Of a DNA stretch of 64,000 bases, positions 18,131-27,224 are shown piece after piece. The notes below the pieces were generated by a model, which was not told the origin of the DNA, searched no databases, and saw only the letters and a program-made list of their open reading frames with translations. The translations under genes were made by a program, and so were the position numbers. The first letter of the stretch is position 1, and each line of letters starts with the position of its first letter. This DNA is from an uncultured Cytophagales bacterium (GTDB lineage: Bacteria; Bacteroidota; Bacteroidia; Cytophagales; Cyclobacteriaceae), in the NCBI GenBank assembly GCA_913057175.1, contig CAJXNP010000016.1, forward strand, positions 1 to 64,000, read 5' to 3'.

Positions 18131-19362
18131 AAAGGTTAATTAAATTTTTATTGGCTTTTGGTCCCGGGATATTCGCAATAGGATACACCATAGGAACGGG
18201 CAGTGTTACCTCCATGATCGTGGCTGGCAATAACTTTGGAATGGACTTGCTCTGGGTATTGTTTTTCAGCTGTCTTTTCTCAGGTGTGTTGATCTATGTT
18301 TCTGGCACCTACTATTTATCAACTGGGGAAACTGCCTTGTTCGCCATTAGAAAGCATTTGCCATGGGGAAAATTCCTGGCAATTGCCATTCTTATCGCGG
18401 TGGGTGTTGGTCAATGGAATTCGTTGATAGGAATTTTAGGGATAACCTCCAATGTGGTGTTTGAAATACTGGTGATCAATTTTGAAGGCCTTCAGGGCCA
18501 TAAATATTTTGTGGTATTGGGATTGGCCATTTTAATCATTGGGATATTCTATTTTCTATTGATAAAAGGAAATTATACCCTATTTGAAAAAGTATTGGCC
18601 CTTTTCGTTTCGATGATGGGATTGTCGTTTGTTTTCACCCTGTTTTTCGTTTTTCCATTACCTTCAGAGATCATTTTGGGCCTTGTTCCAAAAATTCCGG
18701 AGGTAGAAGGAGCAGGAATCCTCATCGCTGCCTTTGTTGGGACTACCATGGCGGCAGCAACGTTTCTTTCAAGGCCCCTGTTTATCCAGGGAAAAGGCTG
18801 GACGAAGGCTGATTTTAAAACCCAGCGGAATGATTCCATCATAGCAGGTGTATTGATATTTACCATCAGTGGATCGATCATGGCAGTAGCAAGTGGTAGC
18901 CTATATGGTTCAGGTAAAGAAATTACACATGTGCTGGACATGTCAGGAGCTTTGGAGCCATCACTCGGAAAATTTGCGGTTAGTATTTTCTTTGCCGGGA
19001 CATTGAGTGCTGGCCTTTCATCAATTTTTCCATGTCTGATGATTGTTCCTCTCATGATCGGGGATTATAATTCTGGTGAACTGGATGTAAAATCATCTCG
19101 CTTCAAGCTTATTACAGGTATGGCAAGTCTTGTGGCATTAAGTGTTCCGGTTTTTGGGTTCAACCCAATTCAGGGTCAGATTATCACGCAGGTGTTTAAT
19201 GTATTTGCCTTACCATTGGTCGTCATGAGTTTCCTGATTTTGTGGAATAGAAAAAATACCGGTTTGCCTGGTAAAAGAATCGGGACAAACAGCATCATGA
19301 TCGGTGCATTTGTATTCTCCATCATCATCATGGTCAATGGTTTAGTGGACATTTTTGGATAG
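18127..19362 (+). CDS. Nramp-fold transporter lacking the metal-binding motifs
   Basis: A 411-residue polytopic membrane protein with about 11 hydrophobic segments and the Nramp opening GPGIFAIGY. In true Nramp metal carriers the first helix carries DPGN; here the same place reads GTGS (residues 23-26). The sixth helix, normally with MPH, reads GTTMAAATFLSRP (205-217), so the methionine and histidine are gone too. Both metal-coordinating half-sites are therefore absent, and transport of divalent metals is unlikely. It is translationally coupled (ATGA overlap) to a TIM-barrel lipoprotein in an alginate operon. I infer an organic substrate such as a sugar acid; this is not proven. Confidence 0.8.
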   Translation: MKRLIKFLLAFGPGIFAIGYTIGTGSVTSMIVAGNNFGMDLLWVLFFSCLFSGVLIYVSGTYYLSTGETALFAIRKHLPWGKFLAIAILIAVGVGQWNSLIGILGITSNVVFEILVINFEGLQGHKYFVVLGLAILIIGIFYFLLIKGNYTLFEKVLALFVSMMGLSFVFTLFFVFPLPSEIILGLVPKIPEVEGAGILIAAFVGTTMAAATFLSRPLFIQGKGWTKADFKTQRNDSIIAGVLIFTISGSIMAVASGSLYGSGKEITHVLDMSGALEPSLGKFAVSIFFAGTLSAGLSSIFPCLMIVPLMIGDYNSGELDVKSSRFKLITGMASLVALSVPVFGFNPIQGQIITQVFNVFALPLVVMSFLILWNRKNTGLPGKRIGTNSIMIGAFVFSIIIMVNGLVDIFG

Positions 19363-19409
19363 TTATGAAGAGTTTTGAAATGAAAAGAAAAAATGATCAA
19401 TACTTAATT

Positions 19410-20474
19410 ATGAATACTTTCATTCAACTAATATTAATATCAACACTGAGTATTTCTTTTATGAGGTGTAGCCCATCTCAAAAGAGTAACTCTGAAAATG
19501 CCGATCAAGAGCCGGAAAATTCTCAGCAAGCCAATACCATCCTTCCCAGTGATGTGATTTCTTCCCTAGACATATGGAGCATTTTACTGGGCAATGGCGA
19601 GAGCCACAAGGAACTAATAGGCTTTGAGCACAAAGATTATTTCTACACTGCAAATGATGGTACCAATTGGGTGGTTTACAAAGCACCAAATGGTGGCATC
19701 ACCTCACCGAATTCACATAATACCAGAACGGAATTAGGGCAAAAAGATCATTGGACACCTAAAACAGGTGGTAAACTGACAGGCACCTTGAAAGTGATGC
19801 ATGTATCTACATCGGGTGATGCCCGTGTTGCGGCATCCTACTCCGTGGTTGTCGGACAGATCCATAGTGGCGATGGACATGAAAATGAGCCTCTAAAGAT
19901 CTTCTATAAAAAATTCCCGGGTCATGAAAAGGGCTCTGTTTTCTGGAACTATGAAATCAATACAGAAGGTGATAACTCCAAGAGATGGGATTATTCGACG
20001 GCTGTTTGGGGTTATGATATGGCTGTTACAGGAAGTAGTTCCGACAGCTACCCACCGGAACCTGAAGACGGGATTGCGTTGGGGGAGGAGTTTAGCTATG
20101 AGGTGAATGTATTTGAAGGCATCATGTATCTCAATTTCAAAAGTGAAGGTCATGAGACAAAGACATTTACGAAAAACCTCCTGGCATCCGATTATGTCAA
20201 TAAATCAGACATCCCTCAGCAAATATGGGATTTGTACAGTGTCATCGGGCGCGATGGGACCGAGCGTCCGAATGCTTATGAGGGTGAAATGCAGTTTTTC
20301 AAGCAGGGGGCTTACAACCAGACCAATGGCCGCGATCCTGAAACAAATATGGTGTGGAGTACCGGATCTGAAACCTTTGATGGCGATGTGACTCAACAAT
20401 ACGCCAACGGTAGTTATGCCGAAGTTTGGTTTAGAGAATCATTTGTGGGGCCTGGCACAAAACCAATGGATTAA
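19410..20474 (+). CDS. PL7 family alginate lyase (lipoprotein)
   Basis: PL7 lyase of 354 residues from the ATG at 19410; an upstream in-frame ATG at 19365 would add 15 polar residues before the signal. A lipoprotein-like signal ends at Cys20 (FMRC). The three PL7 motifs are present: NTRTELG with Arg106 (the last arginine of the usual RTELR is a glycine here), GQIHSGD with Gln150/His152, and FFKQGAYNQ with Tyr302. PL7 enzymes are beta-jelly-roll lyases that cut alginate endo- or exolytically. The stop overlaps the next start (TAATG). Confidence 0.9.
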   Translation: MNTFIQLILISTLSISFMRCSPSQKSNSENADQEPENSQQANTILPSDVISSLDIWSILLGNGESHKELIGFEHKDYFYTANDGTNWVVYKAPNGGITSPNSHNTRTELGQKDHWTPKTGGKLTGTLKVMHVSTSGDARVAASYSVVVGQIHSGDGHENEPLKIFYKKFPGHEKGSVFWNYEINTEGDNSKRWDYSTAVWGYDMAVTGSSSDSYPPEPEDGIALGEEFSYEVNVFEGIMYLNFKSEGHETKTFTKNLLASDYVNKSDIPQQIWDLYSVIGRDGTERPNAYEGEMQFFKQGAYNQTNGRDPETNMVWSTGSETFDGDVTQQYANGSYAEVWFRESFVGPGTKPMD

Positions 20475-21424
20475 TGGAGAAAAGAGGAAAGTCACGACGC
20501 ATGTTTATCAAAAAGGCAGGGATTCTTGGCATTTTAGCGCCATTGTCAACCCATTCTTTTGGTCAATTTTTGCAGGATGACGCTCCTTTGGATGTACATG
20601 TGTTTTCCAAACATTTACAGTTTTTGGATTACAAAGGCGCTGCTGAGTCGGCGGCAGAAATTGGTTTTAAGGGCTTGGATCTTTCGGTTCGCCCAAAAGG
20701 CCATGTGCTACCGGAAAATGTAAAGCTGGATTTACCTAAGGCCATTAGAGAAATCAAAAAGGCTGGATTAAGCTGCGAAATGATTACCACTGCGATTTCT
20801 GATGTGGCCAATCACGAAGATGTTGATGTCATTAAGGTTGCAGCGGAAGAAGGCGTAAAATTTTATCGAAGCGACTGGTTTGATTACAAAGAAAGTTTAT
20901 CACTGGAAGAATCCCTGGATTACTACAAAGAAAAAGTAAAGCAGTTAAGCGAACTAAATAAGGAACACAATATCGTGGGATGCTATCAAAACCACTCGGG
21001 GCTCAAAATAGGAGCATCGGTTTGGGAAGTAGAAAAGATCCTCGAGACGGCTAATCCTGATTTTTTTGGCGTACAGTACGACATACGACATGCTGTGGTA
21101 GAAGGTGGTCGGTCCTGGCCAAACGGGATAAAATTACTCCGGCACCATATCAAAACAATCGCACTTAAAGATTTTAAATGGGGTAAGGTTGATGGAAAAT
21201 GGCAAATAGTGAACGTGCCCATTGGTGAGGGCATGGTTGACTTCCTTAGCTATTTCAAAATGTTAAAGAGTTATGGTTTGAAACCACCGGTATCACTGCA
21301 TCTTGAATACCCACTTGGTGGCGCTGACAAGGGAAAGTTTGAAATCACCGTCGACAAAAAAGTTGTGTTTAATGCTATGAAAAAAGATTTAGGAGCCATT
21401 CAGAATTTTTGGAAAGAGGCTTGA
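20474..21424 (+). CDS. Tat-exported TIM-barrel sugar isomerase/epimerase-like protein
   Basis: A 316-residue xylose-isomerase-like TIM-barrel protein. The N-terminus carries a twin-arginine signal (SRRMFIKKAGILGIL, ending near SFGQ), so it should be folded before export. Barrel motifs include GFKGLDLSVRPKGHV, VGCYQNHSG, FFGVQYDIRHAVVEGG, IALKDFKWGK and SLHLEYPLGG, which supply the expected metal-binding acidic and His residues. Its start overlaps the stop of the PL7 lyase by one base. The reaction is unknown. A periplasmic epimerase, isomerase or lyase acting on alginate-derived sugars is a reasonable guess. Confidence 0.8.
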   Translation: MEKRGKSRRMFIKKAGILGILAPLSTHSFGQFLQDDAPLDVHVFSKHLQFLDYKGAAESAAEIGFKGLDLSVRPKGHVLPENVKLDLPKAIREIKKAGLSCEMITTAISDVANHEDVDVIKVAAEEGVKFYRSDWFDYKESLSLEESLDYYKEKVKQLSELNKEHNIVGCYQNHSGLKIGASVWEVEKILETANPDFFGVQYDIRHAVVEGGRSWPNGIKLLRHHIKTIALKDFKWGKVDGKWQIVNVPIGEGMVDFLSYFKMLKSYGLKPPVSLHLEYPLGGADKGKFEITVDKKVVFNAMKKDLGAIQNFWKEA

Positions 21425-21441
21425 ACTTAAAAAATATTACA

Positions 21442-23757
21442 ATGAGAATATTACTATTATTTTTTGCGTCAATTATCCTTTTCTCGGGCTGTGGAAACAC
21501 CGAAACTGCTTCCGGTATTTGGGTCAATAATGTTGAAGAATTGAACCAGGTAATAGCCAATGCACAGCCTGGTGATGAAATCATCATGGCCAATGGTGAA
21601 TGGAATGATCTACAAATTCGCTTTTTCGGTAAGGGAAAGGAGGGTCAACCAATAACATTGAGGGCGGAAACACCCGGGCAAGTAATCATCCAGGGTGCAT
21701 CTGATCTGAAATTAGGTGGTGAATACCTTGTTGTAGAGGGTTTGTTTTTCACAAATGGGGCATCTCCTTCTGAAACAGTTATTCAATTTGCCATTGATAG
21801 TGATAACGTAGCCAACAACTGTCGGGTAACCAATTGTGTCATCGAGGACTACAACAAAGCCCAACGGAACTTTCAGGACCTTTGGGTTCGGTTCAAAGGG
21901 CGTCACAATCAGCTCGATCATTGCTATCTGGCAGGGAAATCAAATAGAGGCCCTACCATTAGAATCGATTTAAATGGTAATGAGAATATAAAAAATTATC
22001 ACAAGATCAACCATAATCATTTTGGCTTCAGACCTCCAAAGGGAGGCGCAAGTGCGGAGACCATTCAGCTGGGAACGAGTGGTACATCTATGACACCGAG
22101 CCATACCATTGTCAGCGACAACCTTTTTAACAGATGCAATGGTGAAGTGGAAGTCATTTCCAGTAAATCTAATTTCAATGAATTCAGGAACAATGTATTC
22201 TACAAAAGTGAAGGATCGCTTGTCACACGTCATGGAAATTACTGCATCGTTGATGGAAATTATTTCATTGGAGATGAAAATAATGAACAGATCGGAGGAA
22301 TTCGATTGATTGGTACCGGTCATTGGGTCACCAACAATTATTTCTATAACCTAAAGGGTAAGGTATTCAGAAGTCCGTTGGCGGTCATGAATGGCATTCC
22401 AAAATCACCTCAAAACAGATACATCCAGGTCACAGATGTCGTAGTAGCTTATAATTCATGGATCAATTGCACATCCCCCTGGCAGTTTGGCGTAGGATCA
22501 AATGTAGATCAAAAAGAAGTGCTTCCGGCATCGGAGATAAGGTCAGAAACCCCTATTCGAACCATTCTTGCCAATAATGTGATCTATAATGCCGAAGGTG
22601 ATGACCAGCCAATTGTTCTCCATGACTCAATTGATGGTATCGACTTCAAAAGCAATGTGATCAACAATCAAGGGCTAGGTTTTAGAAGTGTCGAAGGCCT
22701 AAAAGAGGTGGATTTCACGATTAAGGAAATAGAAGAATACATTTGGGCGCCTTCCAATTCGATCCCTGATGTGGAAGTGTACCATGGTTTTGAATTTGAT
22801 CAGATCACAAAAGATATTTTTGGAAATTCCAGGGATGAAAACAATTCAATTGGTGCGGTTTCAGGAGTTTCTGAAAAAACTCCAAATATCATGGATTTCT
22901 CAAAATACGGACCTGATTGGTATGATCCCGCACCTGCTGATAAAGAACCTAAAATTCATTCGGTAAGCACTTCGGAGGAGTTAATAGATGCAATGTCAAA
23001 AGTTGAGGATGGGGATATTGTTGAATTGACCGAGGCTCGATATGAATTAAGCAAATCCTTGAATATTGATAAAAAACTGACAATTACCTCCGCAGATGCT
23101 AAAAACAGGGCGACTATCTTTTACAATGGGCCGGATGAAACTTCAGCTTTTATAATGAACCCAAAAGGCCATCTCATTTTGAAAGCAGCTAAACTGCAAG
23201 GATCAGGAGGAAATTATGCATTTACCACTTTGAAGGAAAACATGTCAAGCCTTTATAACCTAACTGTCCAGGATTCAGAATTATCAAACTTTGATTTTGT
23301 ACTCAAAGCATACAAATATTCATTTTCTGAATACATCAAATTTGAATCTACAGTCATTAAAAACTGTAACAATGGGCTGGATCTTTCTTCAGAAGATGAT
23401 GACAAAGGTGAGTACAATGCAGAAAACATTTTTATCTACGATTGCCGGTTTGAAAATGTCGATCAAAATGTGATTGACTACTACCGTGGTGGCTACGATG
23501 AGTCAACAGTTGGTGGAAACCTTGTGATTAAGGGAAGTACGTTTACCGGATGTGGCAGCAAGGAAAAGAATTGCGTGCTGATCAATACCTACGGCATCAT
23601 CAATGTGGATATATCCGAAAGCACATTCCGGAATAACAATGTGAAATTGGTCGCGAGGCTTTGGGGTGCTAAAAACAATAGCGAATCCGACAATACCATC
23701 GAGAATTCCGGTAAGATCATTACTGAGCAAAATCTACCATTAAAGTTGATATATTGA
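21442..23757 (+). CDS. second PL6 family alginate lyase (lipoprotein)
   Basis: A 771-residue PL6 lyase. I chose the ATG at 21442 because it gives a clean lipoprotein signal (ILFSGC, Cys17); an upstream in-frame start at 21409 overlaps the previous gene. The beta-helix opening MANGEWNDLQIRFFGKGKEG parallels that of the first PL6 protein. The catalytic pair is Lys242 (EVISSKSNFNEF) and Arg263 (LVTRHG), again 21 residues apart. A C-terminal second beta-helix domain is present (about 510-771). The end overlaps the next gene by 4 nt, repeating the layout of the first PL6 module. The two paralogues are diverged. Confidence 0.92.
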   Translation: MRILLLFFASIILFSGCGNTETASGIWVNNVEELNQVIANAQPGDEIIMANGEWNDLQIRFFGKGKEGQPITLRAETPGQVIIQGASDLKLGGEYLVVEGLFFTNGASPSETVIQFAIDSDNVANNCRVTNCVIEDYNKAQRNFQDLWVRFKGRHNQLDHCYLAGKSNRGPTIRIDLNGNENIKNYHKINHNHFGFRPPKGGASAETIQLGTSGTSMTPSHTIVSDNLFNRCNGEVEVISSKSNFNEFRNNVFYKSEGSLVTRHGNYCIVDGNYFIGDENNEQIGGIRLIGTGHWVTNNYFYNLKGKVFRSPLAVMNGIPKSPQNRYIQVTDVVVAYNSWINCTSPWQFGVGSNVDQKEVLPASEIRSETPIRTILANNVIYNAEGDDQPIVLHDSIDGIDFKSNVINNQGLGFRSVEGLKEVDFTIKEIEEYIWAPSNSIPDVEVYHGFEFDQITKDIFGNSRDENNSIGAVSGVSEKTPNIMDFSKYGPDWYDPAPADKEPKIHSVSTSEELIDAMSKVEDGDIVELTEARYELSKSLNIDKKLTITSADAKNRATIFYNGPDETSAFIMNPKGHLILKAAKLQGSGGNYAFTTLKENMSSLYNLTVQDSELSNFDFVLKAYKYSFSEYIKFESTVIKNCNNGLDLSSEDDDKGEYNAENIFIYDCRFENVDQNVIDYYRGGYDESTVGGNLVIKGSTFTGCGSKEKNCVLINTYGIINVDISESTFRNNNVKLVARLWGAKNNSESDNTIENSGKIITEQNLPLKLIY

Positions 23758-26000
23758 TGATGCGATACCTGGTTTTTACAATTCTTATTATTTCAATATC
23801 GGGTTGGGCTTTTTCTCAGACCATTCCATCTGATCATGTAGTAGGCAATGACGAACTAGCCGGATTGTTGCAAGACGAAGCTCGCAAGCAAATCACGTCA
23901 GGAGGTGAAATTTCTGAAGACGAGCTGGCGGAATACTTCCGTCAAAAATTCTCAGAGCGGTTTTTCTACGATTACCGAACATTTGACGAGCGGCTTCCTC
24001 ATTACAATGCAGTTTTTGACAACCAGGAGAATCATATGGAGCGTGCCTTGGATCACATGGGCAAATACGCCGATTCAACTCAGTGGGTGCTCCCTTTCAA
24101 TTACCTCACTGGAGAACCAGTTGATGCCTATGCGATGAGGCACCTGGCACGTCAGCATAAGATGGTGGATATTGCTTTGTATTATTTCAATTCAGGCAAG
24201 GACCCCAAATACATCCTGTATTTTGAGAACCAAATGCGTTCGTTGAATGCAGCTCTTGTAGCGGACAAATACGAAACAATTGAAGATGGAAACGGTGTTT
24301 ATGAAGCATTCAGATCGGGGTATCGAATACTTAACTGGCTTTGGGTCCATAATATGTTTCTCAATGAATCCGAATATTCAGATGAAGACCAATTGAGAAC
24401 CATCGCCACCTTACTTCAGCACGGCCAGCATCTCTATGAAACAAATGATGTATTTGTGCCTGGAAACCATCAGACCCGGGGAATGTCAGCTCTTGCTATG
24501 CTGTCGATCCTGTTCAGGGATTTTGATGGGACTGATCTGTGGTTTGAGAGATCCATGCTAAGGCTAAGCGAACATCTTGAAAGGGAAATCAATGAGGATG
24601 GATTTCAGTTCGAGCGCTCGGTACACTACCACATGAGCGATATCAACAACTATTATTATGTCTATCAATTAGCCAAAATAAATGGGATTGAAATCGATAA
24701 AGCATGGGAGGATAAACTAAGGGGGCTTTTTACCACTTTGGTTAAAATAGCTTACCCTGACCGATCGGCACCCGTCCTTCAAGACGATACTGAAATTCCC
24801 TGGGCAGAGAAAAATGATATTTCAGCTGCCATGACTTTGGGTTATTTGCTATTCGAAGACCCTGAATTTGGCTATTTCGCATCGAATAAAGTTGACGATC
24901 GGGTTTACTGGTTTTTGAGCAATGACCAAATTAAGATCCTTGAAAACATTCAGGAGCAAAAGCCCGATTACGGTTCATTGTCCTTTAACGAGACAGGTTA
25001 TTTTGTCATGCGGCAAGGCTGGGGTGAAGCTGATAAAATGATGATTATCACAGCCGGTTTAGATGATGAAAAACCCGATCATCAGCATGGTGATATGCTG
25101 GGCATTCAGGCCATGGCAAATGGGCAGGCCATTCTCCCCAATTACCAGGTGCGCTACTCGCTCAAAGATTTTGAATTTTTCAAGAACTCCATGGTTAAAA
25201 ATGTCGCGTTGGTAGATGATGAATTGCAAGGGAAAGAATGGACCTCCAATAAAGGTGGAAGTGGGTTTGGTAAGTTCCTCGACCTACCTAATCCTGAAGT
25301 AATTGCCTGGAAGATCCATGACGATTTCGACTTTTTTGCCGGGAGACATGATGGATTTGAAAATGTGGGAGTAAAATATTCCAGACAGGTAATTTTTGTA
25401 AAGAATGAATTTTGGATTGTGAAGGATAACTTCCAATCAGATGATATTCACGATTACAAACAAGTTTGGCAAGGAGATTATACAGATGAAAACGGCCCCA
25501 ATCTGTTGAGGGCAAATGCCCCGGATGCTACTGGCCATGATATTTTACAACTCAGGCAAACTGATTCAATATATACTTCCGGAACACGTGGAAAGAGATG
25601 GAGTGTGGTTGCTAAATCCAATCAAAAAAAATTCAGCTTTCTCACAGTCATATACCCATACCAGGGTTATAGTAACCGGTTGGATGAAGAAAAGGATATG
25701 TTGATGATTGGGAATTGGAAAGTAAATGATTCTGGATGGAATGTAGTTGGAGAAAATGCTGTTAGCATAAGTAATGATAATCAGGCCTGCTTGTTTGGGG
25801 TCACTCGGTTAAACCATGGCGAATTGAAAATTGTATTTTCCGAGGGATCTGATGTACATGTTTCTGTAGAGGATGGAAAAGCCTCAATAAAATCAATTGG
25901 CGATGGTACCTCAACCATCACAGTAATTCCAACAGGAAATAAGAACAAGATAACTAAAGAGCTAAAACCTGGTGAAGAATGGGATTTTAATCTCAATTGA
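23754..26000 (+). CDS. heparinase II/III-fold polysaccharide lyase (PL17/PL39-like)
   Basis: A 748-residue exported protein (signal ending near AFSQ). The first half is an (alpha/alpha)6 toroid with GNHQTRGMSALAML and FQFERSVHYHMSDINNYYYV (about residues 238-305), which carries the Asn-His and Tyr candidates for catalysis. The second half is a heparinase II/III-like beta-sandwich with PDHQHGDMLGIQAMANGQ (about 440-457). It is clearly different from the PL17 protein at 10818. Which lyase family it belongs to (PL39, PL12 or PL17 subgroup) cannot be fixed by eye. Coupling to a PL6 gene argues for activity on alginate oligomers. Confidence 0.82.
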   Translation: MMMRYLVFTILIISISGWAFSQTIPSDHVVGNDELAGLLQDEARKQITSGGEISEDELAEYFRQKFSERFFYDYRTFDERLPHYNAVFDNQENHMERALDHMGKYADSTQWVLPFNYLTGEPVDAYAMRHLARQHKMVDIALYYFNSGKDPKYILYFENQMRSLNAALVADKYETIEDGNGVYEAFRSGYRILNWLWVHNMFLNESEYSDEDQLRTIATLLQHGQHLYETNDVFVPGNHQTRGMSALAMLSILFRDFDGTDLWFERSMLRLSEHLEREINEDGFQFERSVHYHMSDINNYYYVYQLAKINGIEIDKAWEDKLRGLFTTLVKIAYPDRSAPVLQDDTEIPWAEKNDISAAMTLGYLLFEDPEFGYFASNKVDDRVYWFLSNDQIKILENIQEQKPDYGSLSFNETGYFVMRQGWGEADKMMIITAGLDDEKPDHQHGDMLGIQAMANGQAILPNYQVRYSLKDFEFFKNSMVKNVALVDDELQGKEWTSNKGGSGFGKFLDLPNPEVIAWKIHDDFDFFAGRHDGFENVGVKYSRQVIFVKNEFWIVKDNFQSDDIHDYKQVWQGDYTDENGPNLLRANAPDATGHDILQLRQTDSIYTSGTRGKRWSVVAKSNQKKFSFLTVIYPYQGYSNRLDEEKDMLMIGNWKVNDSGWNVVGENAVSISNDNQACLFGVTRLNHGELKIVFSEGSDVHVSVEDGKASIKSIGDGTSTITVIPTGNKNKITKELKPGEEWDFNLN

Positions 26001-26002
26001 AA

Positions 26003-27208
26003 ATGAAAAGAGTTAGAATAATGGATATGAGAAAAGAAAGAAAAAGAATGCCGCTCAAAAGTTTACTTATCATTTTACAGGTATTCATAGCATTTGGAGT
26101 TTTGGCGCAGAATCCGGATTTACCACCAGGAGGGAATTTTGATTTGACCAGATGGAAAGTCACATTACCTGATCAGACAGAAGCGCTTGAACAGGAATTG
26201 ACAGATGGTTTTGAAAGTCCTAATGAATTTTACACCGACCCGGCGACCGGCGCCATGGTATTCAGGTGCCCGAATAATGGAGAGACTGGTGGCAGCACCT
26301 ATCCTAGAAGTGAACTCAGGGAAATGCTGCGGGCAGGAAACACCAGCATCAGCACCACAGGCATAGGACTCAATAACTGGGTCTTTTCATCTTCTAGTCA
26401 GGCAGTACAGGATGCATCCGGCGCAGTTGATGGGATTATGACCGCGACTGTTGCAGTAGACCATGTTTCTACCACGGGGGAATCCAGTAAAATTGGCCGG
26501 GTCATTATTGGGCAAATTCACGCCTCGGACAATGAGCCCTGCAGGCTATACTACAGAAAGCTTCCGGGGAATGAGCTCGGTTCTATTTATGTGGCTCATG
26601 AGCCCAATACCGGTTCGGAGCAATGGTATGAAATGATAGGCAGCAGAAGTAGCAGCGCCTCCAATCCTTCAGATGGTATTGCTCTGGGTGAGCAGTTTAG
26701 TTATGAAATCAAAGTGGAAGGAAATACCCTTACTGTGACCATCATACGAGAGGGGAAATCTGATGTACAGGAAGTCATTGATATGAGTGCAAGTGGTTAT
26801 GAAGATGACTGGATGTATTTCAAAGCGGGAAACTACAACCAGAACAATTCAGGTGATGAGGATGATTATTGTCAGGTGTCGTTTTTTGAACTGGATGTCG
26901 ATCATGGAGAGGAATCCCCAATTACGGGAATTGAAGATATTCAGCAGAATTCAGGTGGTTTGATTTACCCCAATCCGGTAGATTCGATGGTCACCATTGA
27001 GTATGAATTAGAAGATGCAGCGCATGTGAAAATCACCATTTATTCTCCTTCGGGTAAAATGGTTTCTGAATTGGTAGATGAATTCCAGCAATCAGGGTTA
27101 AGGAGGGCCGATTGGGCGCCATCAAGTAATTTGCCCAACGGTATTTACCTGGCAGATATAAAAATTGGCAAGGAGAGAAGAACGCATAAAATCATGTTAA
27201 ACCATTAA
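26003..27208 (+). CDS. PL7 alginate lyase with T9SS sorting domain
   Basis: About 401 residues from the ATG at 26003; in-frame ATGs at 26021 and 26048 are alternatives, the last giving a compact signal peptide ending FGVLAQ. The PL7 catalytic motifs are YPRSELREM, GQIHASD and YFKAGNYNQNN. After the lyase domain (to about residue 300) comes a type A C-terminal sorting domain, recognisable by IYPNPVDSMVTIEY, the IYSPSGKMV strand and the NGIYLADIKIG ending. It should therefore be secreted by the type IX system and released or attached at the surface. It follows the lyase module without a gap. Confidence 0.92.
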   Translation: MKRVRIMDMRKERKRMPLKSLLIILQVFIAFGVLAQNPDLPPGGNFDLTRWKVTLPDQTEALEQELTDGFESPNEFYTDPATGAMVFRCPNNGETGGSTYPRSELREMLRAGNTSISTTGIGLNNWVFSSSSQAVQDASGAVDGIMTATVAVDHVSTTGESSKIGRVIIGQIHASDNEPCRLYYRKLPGNELGSIYVAHEPNTGSEQWYEMIGSRSSSASNPSDGIALGEQFSYEIKVEGNTLTVTIIREGKSDVQEVIDMSASGYEDDWMYFKAGNYNQNNSGDEDDYCQVSFFELDVDHGEESPITGIEDIQQNSGGLIYPNPVDSMVTIEYELEDAAHVKITIYSPSGKMVSELVDEFQQSGLRRADWAPSSNLPNGIYLADIKIGKERRTHKIMLNH

Positions 27209-27224
27209 TCCAATCACATCACCA

